Counted from the first letter of the stretch, positions 21,804 to 31,059 are shown. The stretch: 39,758 nt of DNA from Dehalococcoidia bacterium (GCA_021295965.1 JAGWBI010000023.1:33692-73449); one strand, 5' to 3'. Translations and numbers: made by a program. Notes: a model not told the origin generated them from the letters alone.

Positions 21804-23825
21804 ATGGCAGATTACGATATCATCATCAGAAGAGGCACCATCGTTGACGGAACGCGAACCCCACGTTTCGTCAGTGACATTGCCATCAAGGACGGCAGGA
21901 TCGCCAAGATTGGCGGCCTGAACGGCGGCACCGCCGACCGCGTAATCGATGCCGAGGGGCTGATCGTTGCCCCCGGCTTCGTTGACCTGCACACCCACTA
22001 CGACGCCCAGATCTTCTGGGACCCCTATTGCACGCTATCGGGCTGGCATGGCGTCACGTCCGTGGCCCTCGGCAACTGCGGGTTCGGCTTCGCTCCCTCG
22101 CGGGTGGAGGACCAGGATCGAGCCATGCTCAGCATGACCCGCAACGAGGCCATCCCATACGACGCCATGAAGGAAGGGATGCCGTGGAACTGGGTGACCT
22201 TCCCCGACTTCATGGAAAGCCTCAGCAACACGCCCAAAGGTGTGAACTGCCTGACCTATGTGCCGCTGACGCCGCTCTATGCCTGGGTGATGGGCTGGGA
22301 CGAGGCCAAGAACCGCCGGCCCACGGAGGACGAACTGCAGGAAATGGTCCGGCTGATTCATGAGGCCATGGACGCCGGCGCGTGCGGCTGGTCGGCCCAG
22401 GTGCTGGGCGTGAACTCAGTGCAGCGCGACTACGACGGAACGCCGATGATTACCGACCTGCTCTCCGAGCACGAGGTGCTGACCTTCGCCAAAGTGCTGG
22501 CCGACCGGGACGAGGGGTTCATCGAGTTGGCCTATCAAGAGACTGGTGAGGAGGGGCGGCCCCTGGGCGAAGGGGCGCGCCTGTTCTTTGAAAAGGTAGC
22601 CGAAGTCTCCGGCCGGCCCGTGCTGTACCAGACGGTGTCCCCCAACTCCGTGCATCCCGAACAGCACCGCGAGCGCATCCGCTGGCTCGAGAGTTGCGCT
22701 GAGCGTGGCCTGCGCGTGTACGGACAGGGCAACACCCGCCGCGGGGGCTTCGAGCTCACCTTCGAAGATTGGAACCTGTTCGACGACACTCCCATGTGGC
22801 GCGAGGTTACGCTGGGCGACAAGGCCGTCAGAAAGGCCAAGATGTCCGACCCGGAGATGCGCCGGAAGCTCAAGGAAGAATGGGACTCGGGCCGCCGCCC
22901 CACCCAGGTCACCCCCGGCTCCGTGGGCAGCCTCCAGGTCATGACCCGCAAGGTGAAGATTGACATCGGCGCGGAAACCGACTTCACTCATATGCCCGCC
23001 AAGGTCAACGTCAGCGGCGGGGATTACTTCCTGGTCAACACCCGCGACGGCTACAAGCTGCTGTCGGTCACCTGCCCCCACCAGGGTGGTTGCGTGGACG
23101 ACGATGGGGATAAGTTCGTCTGCGACACCCACGGCTACGAGTACGAACACGACGGGGGGCGCTGCATCACCAACGGCGAACTGCGCCTGAAGTCCTTTGT
23201 CGTCAACGTCGTCGATGGGCGCATGATTGCCCTGGCGCCGGACGAGACCGAGGCTTCCAGCCCGCAAGCCGGCCTGACGGTGCAGGACATCGCCGACGAG
23301 CAGGGCAAGCACGTTATCGACGCGCTGCTGGACATGTGCGTTGAGGACGACCTGGCCACCGAGTTCTACGCCGACACCCAGGGTCGCGACGTGGCGCAGT
23401 ACACGGCGGAGGTGCTGGACTCCAACCACGTCGTCGCCGGTGTTTCCGACGGCGGCGCCCACGTCAAGTTCCTCACCGCCGGCATCTATCCGACGGATAT
23501 GCTGGCCTGGCTGGTGCGCGACGAACAGGTCATCACCCTGGAGGACGCTCACTTCAAGCTGTCCTACCTGCCGGCCCATTTCGGCGGGTTCCAGGACCGG
23601 GGCGCGCTGCGCGAGGGCGCGCCGGCGGACATGGTCGTCTATGACCTGGAGAAGCTGGAAGTGCTGCCTTCCGAGGTCGCCGAGGACCTGCCCGGCGGCG
23701 AGTGGCGCCGCATCCAGAAGGCCAAGGGCTACCGCTACACCCTGGTGAACGGTGAGATCACCTTCCAGGACGGCGAGCCTACCGGCGCGATGCCCGGCCT
23801 CCTGCTGCGCAACGGCCGCGGCTAG
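21804..23825 (+). CDS. N-acyl-D-amino-acid deacylase-type amidohydrolase with inserted Rieske [2Fe-2S] domain
   Basis: A 673-residue protein. The N-terminal half is a D-aminoacylase-like amidohydrolase: GFVDLHTHYDAQ with metal ligands H63 and H65, ALGNCGFGFAP with C92, and a typical substrate barrel. The last part resumes the same enzyme: LTVQDIADEQGKHVIDALLD, VAGVSDGGAH with D549, LPAHFGGFQDRGALREG, ADMVVYD. Between them, about residues 380-482, lies a Rieske domain: C424-P-H426 (CPHQGG), then C440-D-T-H443 (CDTHGYEY), followed by DGG and FVVNVVDGRMIAL, the normal Rieske strand order. The frame is open throughout, so this is one polypeptide. GAGGAGGGG before the ATG fixes the start. It is divergent from a flavin monooxygenase gene. 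The combined reaction is unknown. Confidence 0.9.
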   Translation: MADYDIIIRRGTIVDGTRTPRFVSDIAIKDGRIAKIGGLNGGTADRVIDAEGLIVAPGFVDLHTHYDAQIFWDPYCTLSGWHGVTSVALGNCGFGFAPSRVEDQDRAMLSMTRNEAIPYDAMKEGMPWNWVTFPDFMESLSNTPKGVNCLTYVPLTPLYAWVMGWDEAKNRRPTEDELQEMVRLIHEAMDAGACGWSAQVLGVNSVQRDYDGTPMITDLLSEHEVLTFAKVLADRDEGFIELAYQETGEEGRPLGEGARLFFEKVAEVSGRPVLYQTVSPNSVHPEQHRERIRWLESCAERGLRVYGQGNTRRGGFELTFEDWNLFDDTPMWREVTLGDKAVRKAKMSDPEMRRKLKEEWDSGRRPTQVTPGSVGSLQVMTRKVKIDIGAETDFTHMPAKVNVSGGDYFLVNTRDGYKLLSVTCPHQGGCVDDDGDKFVCDTHGYEYEHDGGRCITNGELRLKSFVVNVVDGRMIALAPDETEASSPQAGLTVQDIADEQGKHVIDALLDMCVEDDLATEFYADTQGRDVAQYTAEVLDSNHVVAGVSDGGAHVKFLTAGIYPTDMLAWLVRDEQVITLEDAHFKLSYLPAHFGGFQDRGALREGAPADMVVYDLEKLEVLPSEVAEDLPGGEWRRIQKAKGYRYTLVNGEITFQDGEPTGAMPGLLLRNGRG

Positions 23826-23844
23826 CACTCTATTCACCAAGAAG

Positions 23845-23872
23845 GTAGGGGCGAATGATCATTCGCCCCTTC
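23845..23872 (+). repeat. Modular palindrome, GAATGATCATTC core
   Basis: The inner 22 bases (23848-23869) are a perfect palindrome with arms GGGGCGAATGA and TCATTCGCCCC. The outer GTA/TTC no longer pair. It lies 19 bases after the amidohydrolase stop. Confidence 0.85.
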
Positions 23873-23981
23873 GGTTGCGGGCCGCGGGGCGATCCTCGCG
23901 GCCCTTTTCAATCCATGTACCTTGTTTTATCCTTGCCCGGCGAATCCTACCACTCTGAACCAAATCGCGGCAGGTGGAATC

Positions 23982-25526
23982 ATGAAGTACGACGTCATTG
24001 TTATCGGGGCCGGATCCGGCGGCTGCGTGGTGGCCTCCCGGCTGGCCGAGGATGCCAACCGCTCCGTGTTGCTGCTGGAGGCAGGGCCGGACTATCCCGA
24101 ATACGACCACTATCCCGACGACCTGAAGTACGGCTACAAACCCGACGCCTCCGCCCAGGGCGCGCCCCACAACTGGACCTGGTGGGCCCAGGGTTCCCCG
24201 GAGCAGACCGAGATGCTGCCCGCCCCCCGCGGCAAGGTGGTCGGCGGCACCAGCGCCATCAACGGCCAGGTGCTGCTGCGCGGCGTCCCCGAGGACTACG
24301 ACGGCTGGGCCTCCGAAGGCAACGACGAGTGGTCTTTCGTCAACGTCCTGCCCTACTTCCGCCGGATGGAAACCGACCTGGACATCAGCGACGACTTCCA
24401 CGGCTCCGAAGGCCCCATCCCGGTGCGCCGTTTCCTCCGTCAGGAGTGGCTGCCCTTCCAGAACGCCTTCGTCCAGTCCTGCCTGGAGGCTGGCTACCCC
24501 GCCGATGAGGACATGAACCATCCCGACTCCGGCGGTGTCGGCCCGATTCCCATGAACAATCCGGAAGGCGTGCGCATGAGCACGGCCCTCACCTTCCTGC
24601 GCGCCGTGCGCCACCGCCTCAACCTGACGGTGCGGTCCAGCGTCGTCGTGCGCCGCATCGTGTTCGAGGGCAAGCGGGCCGTTGGCGTGGAGGTTGAAAG
24701 CGGAGGCGAGGTGTACCAGGTGGAGGCTGACCAGATCGTTCTCTCCGCCGGCGCAATGGCTTCGCCGCAGATCCTGATGCTGTCGGGCATCGGGCCGGCG
24801 GACCACCTGAGCGAAATGGGCATCCCGGTGATCCACGAGTTGCCCGGCGTGGGCCAGAACCTGCGTGACCATCCCATCGTCGCCGTCATCTGCAAGGTGC
24901 GCGATGACCACGAGCAGGATCCTCTCGCCCCGCGCACCCAAACCGCTCTGCGCTACACCGCCAGCGGCTCGCCCGACCGCAACGATATGCAGATCACGGC
25001 GTCGTCCTTCTCCACCCCCATCGGCGGCGCAGACCCCTTCGAGCCGGGCGGCGTCCGCATCCAGTGCATTCTGGAGCTGGCCGACGGGGCCGGCGAGGTT
25101 CGCCTGTCCGCCAACGATCCGCACGTTCAGCCGTCGCTCAACTACCACTACCTGGAGGAGGAACGGGACGTGGAGCGTCTGCGGGAGGCGGTGCGCATCA
25201 GCCTCAACCTGCTGGAGAACGGCGCCTTCGGCCCCATCGTGGAGGAGATCCAACAGCCCGCACCCGAGGATCTGTCCTCGGACGAGTCATTGGACAACTG
25301 GATGCGGCGCACGGTGTTCAACACCACCCATGCCTCGGGCACCTGCAAGATCGGGCCGGCCAGCGACCCCATGGCGGTGGTTGACCAGCACCTGAACATC
25401 CACGGGCTGGAGGGCATCAAAGTCGCGGACGCCTCGGTGATGCCCAACGTGATACGCGCCAACACCAACTGCACTACCATCATGATCGGCGAACGCTGCG
25501 CCGACTGGGTGAAAGCGGGGCAATAG
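23982..25526 (+). CDS. GMC family FAD-dependent oxidoreductase (choline dehydrogenase-like), paralogue 1
   Basis: A 514-residue flavoprotein that oxidises an alcohol group to a carbonyl. The start is the ATG at 23982 (AGGTGGA upstream), giving MKYDVIVIGAGSGGCVVASR, the ADP-binding motif. The second GMC signature GKVVGGTSAINGQVLLRG and the FAD-binding LLLEAGPDYP are clear. The C-terminal active site has H450 in THASGTCKIG, then VADASVMPNVIRANTNCTTI. It is an obvious paralogue of the enzyme at 35443, with the same active-site ending, and both open with MKYDVIVIGAGS. No export signal is seen. It sits 157 bases after the Rieske-amidohydrolase, with a palindrome in the gap, and is followed by another palindrome. 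Confidence 0.95.
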   Translation: MKYDVIVIGAGSGGCVVASRLAEDANRSVLLLEAGPDYPEYDHYPDDLKYGYKPDASAQGAPHNWTWWAQGSPEQTEMLPAPRGKVVGGTSAINGQVLLRGVPEDYDGWASEGNDEWSFVNVLPYFRRMETDLDISDDFHGSEGPIPVRRFLRQEWLPFQNAFVQSCLEAGYPADEDMNHPDSGGVGPIPMNNPEGVRMSTALTFLRAVRHRLNLTVRSSVVVRRIVFEGKRAVGVEVESGGEVYQVEADQIVLSAGAMASPQILMLSGIGPADHLSEMGIPVIHELPGVGQNLRDHPIVAVICKVRDDHEQDPLAPRTQTALRYTASGSPDRNDMQITASSFSTPIGGADPFEPGGVRIQCILELADGAGEVRLSANDPHVQPSLNYHYLEEERDVERLREAVRISLNLLENGAFGPIVEEIQQPAPEDLSSDESLDNWMRRTVFNTTHASGTCKIGPASDPMAVVDQHLNIHGLEGIKVADASVMPNVIRANTNCTTIMIGERCADWVKAGQ

Positions 25527-25550
25527 GCAGAAACGACCGCGAATTGAAGA

Positions 25551-25579
25551 GTAGGGGCGGGTTTGAAACCCGCCCCTAC
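25551..25579 (+). repeat. Modular palindrome, GGGTTTGAAACCC core
   Basis: Perfect hairpin of 14-base arms (GTAGGGGCGGGTTT and its complement) around a single G. It is 24 bases after the GMC stop and identical to the copy at 39072. Confidence 0.88.
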
Positions 25580-25615
25580 GTGGGAAATTGGTTGAGCGCC
25601 AAAAGGATTGTTTGC

Positions 25616-25822
25616 ATGAAGTGGGAATACACCGTTGACAAGATACAGATTCGTTCGGGAGGATTTTTCGGCGGGGGAATGAATGTCGACTCTGTCGATG
25701 AAGAATATTTGAACGAACGAGGCGCGTCGGGGTGGGAACTGGTGTCGGCGATGCCCCTCTTTGTGCCGCAGAACCCCACCGATTGCTACGTGTATTATTA
25801 CTGGAAACGGCCCGCGGGCTAG
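25616..25822 (+). CDS. DUF4177 domain-containing small protein
   Basis: A 68-residue protein of the small DUF4177 type. It starts KWEYTVDKIQ, has the central LNERGASGWELVSAM block that defines the family, and ends with an aromatic strand YVYYYWKRP. ATG 25616 is preceded by AAGGA at 8 bases. An in-frame start further upstream would run through the palindrome and is rejected. The family function is unknown. It is a lone small gene between an oxidoreductase and a transporter. Confidence 0.8.
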   Translation: MKWEYTVDKIQIRSGGFFGGGMNVDSVDEEYLNERGASGWELVSAMPLFVPQNPTDCYVYYYWKRPAG

Positions 25823-25873
25823 GATCGCCGTTGGCCTTGCTGCAGATTCCGCCTCGCCTTTCTGCCGGAAACG

Positions 25874-27529
25874 ATGAAAACGGGAGCAATGATACGTAAC
25901 AGGTTGCGCTTGTCATACCATCCCCGACAATTGTCCGGGGATGTTTTCGGCGGCCTTACCACGGCGGCCACGGTGCTACCGGTCTCCCTGGCTTATGGCG
26001 TCGCCACCGGGTTGGGTCCGGTCGCGGGCATGTACGGCTCCATAGTCGTTGGGTTATGCGCGTCGATATTCGGTGGGTCGGCAGCCCGGATCGCCTTTCC
26101 CGCCGCGGCGATGGTGGTGGGTATGATCGTTGTGCTCACCCAACACGCCAGCAACGCGGCTGAAGCCTTCACCATCGTGATGCTGGCCGGCCTGATCCAG
26201 ATAGCCTTGGGAGTTCTGCGCATCGGCCGGTTCGTCACCTATACGCCGTACTCCATGATTGCCGGATTTACCTCGGGCATCGGTATCACCATAATCATAA
26301 TCCAGACCTTGCCTTTCCTGGGCGTGGCCTCCGCGCCGGGCGGCCTGCTCGGGATAATCCGCTCCTGGCCGCAGGCGGTGTTGTCTCTCAACCTCCACGC
26401 GGTCGTGGTGGGTTTGGCTGCCCTGGCGATATGCGTGTTCTGGCCCCGTCGGTTCCGCCGGTTTGCGCCCGAGCCGCTGGTCGCCCTGATCGTTAGCACC
26501 GCGTTGGCCGCGCTGTGGTTGCGCGACGCGCCGGTGATCGGGCAGTTGCCCACCGCCCTGCCGACGCTGCAAATGCCCGTATTGTCTGCCGGCCTGCTGG
26601 TATCGGCCATCCAGCCGGCGCTGACGTTGGCGCTCATCGGCTCCGTTAACAGCCTCGTGGCGTGCTTGGTGGCCGACTCTCTCACGCGCGCTCGCCACAA
26701 ATCCAACCGTGAACTCGTCGGCCAGGGCATCGCCAATGTTGCCGCCGGCGTGTTGGGGGCCCTGCCGGGGGCCGGCTCGACGTCGGGTACTACCGTCAAC
26801 ATCAGGGCCGGCGGCTCCAGCCCCGTCTCCGGCGCGCTGTGCGCGTTGGTGTTGCTGGCCCTGATACTGGGCCTGGGACGGATAGCCGAACCCATACCCT
26901 TGGCCGCTCTCGCCGCCATCCTGATCAAAACCGGCTGGGACATCATCGATTGGCGGCTCATCACTCGCATTCGCTATGTTCAGCGCGATTATCTGCTGGT
27001 AATGCTGCTGACCCTCTGCGTCACGGTATTCGTGGACCTGGTCACGGCGATCGTCCTGGGCCTTATCGTGGCGGGATTTGCCCGTGCACGGGAGGCCGAG
27101 CGGCTGGAGCTGGGACGCGTGATTTCGGTGCCGGTGCTGGACCGGGCGTTTTTCTCCGGCGCCGATGCCGACGTCGATCAGTTTTCGGCCCGTGTGGGAC
27201 TGGTCGATCTGCGCGGCCAGTTTTCCTTCGCATCCGCCAACGAACTGGCCTGGCGAGTTGGCTCCGACATCGAGGAGCACGAGGTGGTCATCTTCGACTT
27301 CTCCAACACGATCCACATGGACGACAGCGCGGCACTGGTGATGGAGCGCCTCATCACCGCGGCCGGCGCGACAAACACCGAGTGCATCGTGCTCAATCTG
27401 TCCGGCACCGTGTCTGACACCCTGAAATCGCTCAACGTATTCCGACGACTGCCGGAGGAGCGGTTCGTCAACGGTCTGGATGACGCCAGGGAACTGGCTA
27501 AAACCTTGCTGGACGACGACAGCGAATAG
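25874..27529 (+). CDS. SulP family inorganic anion transporter with STAS domain
   Basis: A 551-residue membrane transporter of the SulP/SLC26 family, which moves sulphate, bicarbonate or other anions. About 11-13 hydrophobic segments fill residues ~25-400, including the family start DVFGGLTTAATVLPVSLAYG and the GLGPVAGMYGS loop. The middle holds ALIGSVNSLVACLVADSLT and LPGAGSTSGTTVNIRAGG. The C-terminal ~130 residues are a cytoplasmic STAS domain (VGLVDLRGQFSFASANELA, VVIFDFSNTIHMDDSAALVME), a usual regulatory module. Two starts are possible, 25874 or 25889. The exact anion cannot be told. Confidence 0.93.
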   Translation: MKTGAMIRNRLRLSYHPRQLSGDVFGGLTTAATVLPVSLAYGVATGLGPVAGMYGSIVVGLCASIFGGSAARIAFPAAAMVVGMIVVLTQHASNAAEAFTIVMLAGLIQIALGVLRIGRFVTYTPYSMIAGFTSGIGITIIIIQTLPFLGVASAPGGLLGIIRSWPQAVLSLNLHAVVVGLAALAICVFWPRRFRRFAPEPLVALIVSTALAALWLRDAPVIGQLPTALPTLQMPVLSAGLLVSAIQPALTLALIGSVNSLVACLVADSLTRARHKSNRELVGQGIANVAAGVLGALPGAGSTSGTTVNIRAGGSSPVSGALCALVLLALILGLGRIAEPIPLAALAAILIKTGWDIIDWRLITRIRYVQRDYLLVMLLTLCVTVFVDLVTAIVLGLIVAGFARAREAERLELGRVISVPVLDRAFFSGADADVDQFSARVGLVDLRGQFSFASANELAWRVGSDIEEHEVVIFDFSNTIHMDDSAALVMERLITAAGATNTECIVLNLSGTVSDTLKSLNVFRRLPEERFVNGLDDARELAKTLLDDDSE

Positions 27530-27568
27530 CCAACGCCAGTAGCGCTTCCGTCACACTGGGGCACGTGC

Positions 27569-27597
27569 TTGACAGCATCGTTGGCGCGGATTAGAAA
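27569..27597 (+). promoter_or_regulatory. Probable promoter of the NACHT gene
   Basis: A perfect -35 box TTGACA (27569-27574) is followed after 17 bases by TAGAAA (27592-27597). Transcription would start near 27604, about 36 bases before the ATG. The leader has no evident Shine-Dalgarno. Confidence 0.5.
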
Positions 27598-27639
27598 CGT
27601 ACCATACCAACGGGACCCCAAGGTCTCCTGTAGTACTTG

Positions 27640-30600
27640 ATGCCCTTTGACGGGTGGGCGGCGGTCATGTTCGGAACGACTCTATTCGGAAAATGCTTGC
27701 GGTTCGTGCGCGCCGATTCCATAGCCCTGACAGATTCAGGAGTCACTGCGGCGGATGTGGACCCGGCCGTAGCATTTTCCGCGTTGACGTTTATGGCCGT
27801 GGCGGTTCCCACGGGTCGGGCCTTCCTTCAGTGGAAAAAAGATCGCGATGGCGACAAGCCGGAACTTGAAATTTCGCCGGATTCGGTACCCGATTCAGTC
27901 AAGAGCATCTTTGAGGTTCTTGCCGACGCGCGCAACGGCACGGTGAGTGGCGATCTGGATGCTGAGTTGGCCGACCTTATGGATGAGCCTGATTGGAGCA
28001 ACGTCAATCGCCGGCTGGACGATGCGGTAAAGAAGTGGTGCCAGGGTTGCGACGCTGGGGCCGGCAACCCGCTGTACGAACAGCAAATGTTCAATGTCCT
28101 GTTGTCTCTCATCCGCAATGTGCGCGAGGCTCCGTATCGTGATGAGTTTGCCAACCACTACCGGCGGATCTTCTCCGTTGACCGTCGGGACCGGTCTGAA
28201 GTGAACGATGTTTTCGTACGATTGGAGACCGATGTCCGGAGAGATGCGCCGTACGAACTAGATGTGCCGGAGTATCTGGACTTTCGGGGCGCCACGCCCA
28301 CCGATATTGAGACCACGTTGCGGCGGTTGACTGACGACCACAACCTTGTCATCCTCGGCGAGCCCGGGTCTGGCAAGAGCACCCTGCTCCGTTACCTGGC
28401 GCTTTCCTGCGCTCAGTCCGAGTCCGCCGACCCCCTGTTGCCCGTTTTCCTCCCGCTGAGGGCTTACGCCGGCGGTGAAGACATCCTCATTGCCGACAGC
28501 GCCTTGACCTTCGCCGAGGAAGAGCTACAGGTGGCGATGCCCGATGGTTTCTTTGAAGATGCCTTAGGCAGCGGTCGCTGCCTGGTGTGCCTGGACGCAT
28601 TGGACGAAGTCCCGGCGGTGCAGCGGTACGACATCGTCAGAAAAGTGGAGCGGTTGGCAGGCCGCTATCCTGACAGCCGTTTCATCGTCACTTCCCGACA
28701 CGCGGGCTACGACGATGCGCCTCTTGGCGAAAAAATATTCACGCGCTACGACATCCAGCCTATGGACGATGACGGCATCTCTGCCTTCATCGACCGGCTG
28801 TGTGCCGGCGATCGGGAACGTGCCCAAAACCTTCGCAACGTTCTGAACGCGAATCCAAGCATCAAGGCTCTGGCGTCGAACCCACTCTTGCTGACCATTC
28901 TCGGCCTGGTATATCGCGAGGACCAGCGGGAAGGATTGCCCCTCAAGACAGCCGGACTTTATAAAAGAGCAATTGCAGAGCTGCTCAATGACGAAGATTT
29001 CGAGGTCGATCGCGATACGCGTAATAGCACGTTTTTCAAGTACCGCGAGGACATCCTGGTGGCGGTTGCTTATTATTTGCACACCCAAGGGAGTGAAACC
29101 ATCGGCAGGAACCCTTTGGCTCGAGAAGTTGCCAGATTCCTGATAAACGAAGATGGAATAAATATGGGTGCACGCGAAGCCAGATTGCAAGCTCAAGCTT
29201 TCGTGGAACTGGCGGAGCAGCGTACCGGACTGCTGCTGGGAGAACAAGTCGGCAGAGCTACGGAGTTTCGCTTCCTGCACTCCACGTTCCGGGAGTATCT
29301 GGCCGCTCAGCACATCTATCTCAAACATTTCTCCGATGAGCCGGACGTGTTCTGGGAAGAAATCAAGGAACATGTCACCGATTTCCGGTGGAGGGAAGTG
29401 CTCTTATTCCTCCTGAGTGGGTTTTCGGATGACGATGAAGAATATGCAACCTTCCTGACCCGCCAAATCCTCTCCTCGGGCGACAACACCAATGCATCGG
29501 ATACCAAATGGAGGATCACAACACACCTGCAACTGGCCGCTGACGCTCTGATCAACCAGGCTCCCATGTCAGCCGAATTACAACGAGAAATCGCAGACAG
29601 GTTGGCACGAATAGCTAAAGGTGTTGATTTTCCCCTATCAGTTGGCGTGGATGTAGTTGCGCGTCCCGCCGTCGACACCCTAAGCGCCATTAGGAACGCA
29701 CCTGAAACGGCAGCTGTCGCACTGACCGCTATCGCGACTGACTCAAAAGTTCACCCCGACACCCGGATGCGTGCTGCCCTGGTCTTGGGAGAATTCAGCA
29801 TCATGGCAACGGCTACATCGGTACTATCTGATATCGCGAATGACCCAACGCTTGGCGCCAAGGCCAGGGTGGCTGTAGCGCGAGCGCTCGGGGGGTTGGG
29901 CAGAACAGATGCAGTGGTGCCAACGCTGGTTGCCATCTCCACCGATCCGGCGGTTGCTGATGGAGTCCGAGTGGATGCAGCCCGAGCGTTGGGAGATTTC
30001 GGCGAAAGAGATCCGGCGATCCTGACGCTAATGGCCATAATCGATGACCCTGCTTGTTTGGTAACCGACCGCGTGGCTGCGGCGGGAGGGCTGGGCCATT
30101 TGGATGAAAGGGATGCCGCGGTACCATTTCTATCCTCTGTCGCCACCGACCCGGCGCGTTGGGGCATAAACCGCGTGGATGCGGCGCGGGAGTTGGTACG
30201 CTTGGGTGAGGGAAATGACGCCGTCGCAGCGCTAGCCGCCGTCGCAGCCGACCCGACGGTTCACGACAGGGTCCGCAGGTCCGCGGCCCAGGAATTGGAG
30301 GGCTTGGACGAAAGGGATGACGCGATTGCCGCGTTGACGGCAATCGCTACCGACCCGACAGTTTCCAATAACATCCGTCGGATTGTGGTGCGGGAACTGG
30401 AGCGCTTGAGCGGGAGAGATGGGGCGATAACTGCGCTTACTGGCATTGCCAACCGGGCCGCGTTTGGTGCTGCGGCCCGGCTAACAGCGACGAAGGAGTT
30501 AATACGCCTGGGTGAAAGGAATACGGCGATGCTAGCGTTAGCTGGCATCGCCACCGACTCATCAGTGCGCCCCAGGGACCGCTCGTCTGCGGCGGCGGAG

Positions 30601-30930
30601 CTGGGACACCTAGGCGAAAGGGATACGTCGATAGCAACTCTGACCGCTGTCGCGACCGACGCGACGGTTGATGATATGACGCGTGTTTCTGCCGCTGTGC
30701 GACTGGAACAGTTGGGTTACAAGGAGGCGGCGATAGCAACGCTAACCGTGATCGTAGGCGACCCGGCAGTGTCCATCAGGATGCGTGTAGACGCGGCGTG
30801 GGGGTTGGGTCGGCTGGGAGACAAAAAAACGGCAGAAACCATTCTCCACCCTATCGCGGATGATGAGTCGTTAGGCGACTTTATACGAAGGGCTGCACGC
30901 GAGGCCCTACAACAATTGAACGAGGAATAG
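27640..30930 (+). CDS. NACHT-type STAND NTPase with twelve 34-residue HEAT-like repeats
   Basis: A 1096-residue protein. The ATG at 27640 follows directly on an in-frame TTG. One hydrophobic segment lies at about residues 44-68, and a helical region runs to ~200. The NTPase has a P-loop GEPGSGKSTLLRYLAL with K246, Walker B LDALDEVP (D319, D322, E323), a sensor-like IVTSRHAGY, LASNPLLLTILGLVY and the late FLHSTFREYLAAQHI, all usual in NACHT proteins. From about residue 688 to the end there are twelve repeats of exactly 34 residues, with a pattern such as ALTAIATDPTV then RVDAARELGRLGERD. Bacterial NACHT proteins with sensor repeats can be antiphage defence proteins; a role here is inferred. 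No nuclease or other effector domain is visible at the N-terminus. Confidence 0.9.
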   Translation: MPFDGWAAVMFGTTLFGKCLRFVRADSIALTDSGVTAADVDPAVAFSALTFMAVAVPTGRAFLQWKKDRDGDKPELEISPDSVPDSVKSIFEVLADARNGTVSGDLDAELADLMDEPDWSNVNRRLDDAVKKWCQGCDAGAGNPLYEQQMFNVLLSLIRNVREAPYRDEFANHYRRIFSVDRRDRSEVNDVFVRLETDVRRDAPYELDVPEYLDFRGATPTDIETTLRRLTDDHNLVILGEPGSGKSTLLRYLALSCAQSESADPLLPVFLPLRAYAGGEDILIADSALTFAEEELQVAMPDGFFEDALGSGRCLVCLDALDEVPAVQRYDIVRKVERLAGRYPDSRFIVTSRHAGYDDAPLGEKIFTRYDIQPMDDDGISAFIDRLCAGDRERAQNLRNVLNANPSIKALASNPLLLTILGLVYREDQREGLPLKTAGLYKRAIAELLNDEDFEVDRDTRNSTFFKYREDILVAVAYYLHTQGSETIGRNPLAREVARFLINEDGINMGAREARLQAQAFVELAEQRTGLLLGEQVGRATEFRFLHSTFREYLAAQHIYLKHFSDEPDVFWEEIKEHVTDFRWREVLLFLLSGFSDDDEEYATFLTRQILSSGDNTNASDTKWRITTHLQLAADALINQAPMSAELQREIADRLARIAKGVDFPLSVGVDVVARPAVDTLSAIRNAPETAAVALTAIATDSKVHPDTRMRAALVLGEFSIMATATSVLSDIANDPTLGAKARVAVARALGGLGRTDAVVPTLVAISTDPAVADGVRVDAARALGDFGERDPAILTLMAIIDDPACLVTDRVAAAGGLGHLDERDAAVPFLSSVATDPARWGINRVDAARELVRLGEGNDAVAALAAVAADPTVHDRVRRSAAQELEGLDERDDAIAALTAIATDPTVSNNIRRIVVRELERLSGRDGAITALTGIANRAAFGAAARLTATKELIRLGERNTAMLALAGIATDSSVRPRDRSSAAAELGHLGERDTSIATLTAVATDATVDDMTRVSAAVRLEQLGYKEAAIATLTVIVGDPAVSIRMRVDAAWGLGRLGDKKTAETILHPIADDESLGDFIRRAAREALQQLNEE

Positions 30931-30957
30931 CGAGACGGCGCATACCCATTAGCTTCC

Positions 30958-30986
30958 TTGACAGTGTTCGGCCCATTCCGTAGCAT
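30958..30986 (+). promoter_or_regulatory. Probable promoter of the DUF1800/DUF1501 operon
   Basis: TTGACA (30958-30963) and TAGCAT (30981-30986) with a 17-base spacer. Transcription from about 30993 leaves a ~67-base leader before the DUF1800 ATG, which has AGGAGGGTG upstream. Confidence 0.5.
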
Positions 30987-31059
30987 ACACTTACATAATT
31001 GTCGGAATAGGGTGTCGCGCAACAACGCGTTTGAACAGTCCCCAACAGGAGGGTGAGCG

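Noticed and set aside
22416-23840. A 474-codon minus-strand open frame under the amidohydrolase
   Set aside because: A shadow of the Rieske-amidohydrolase frame, with no recognisable protein features.
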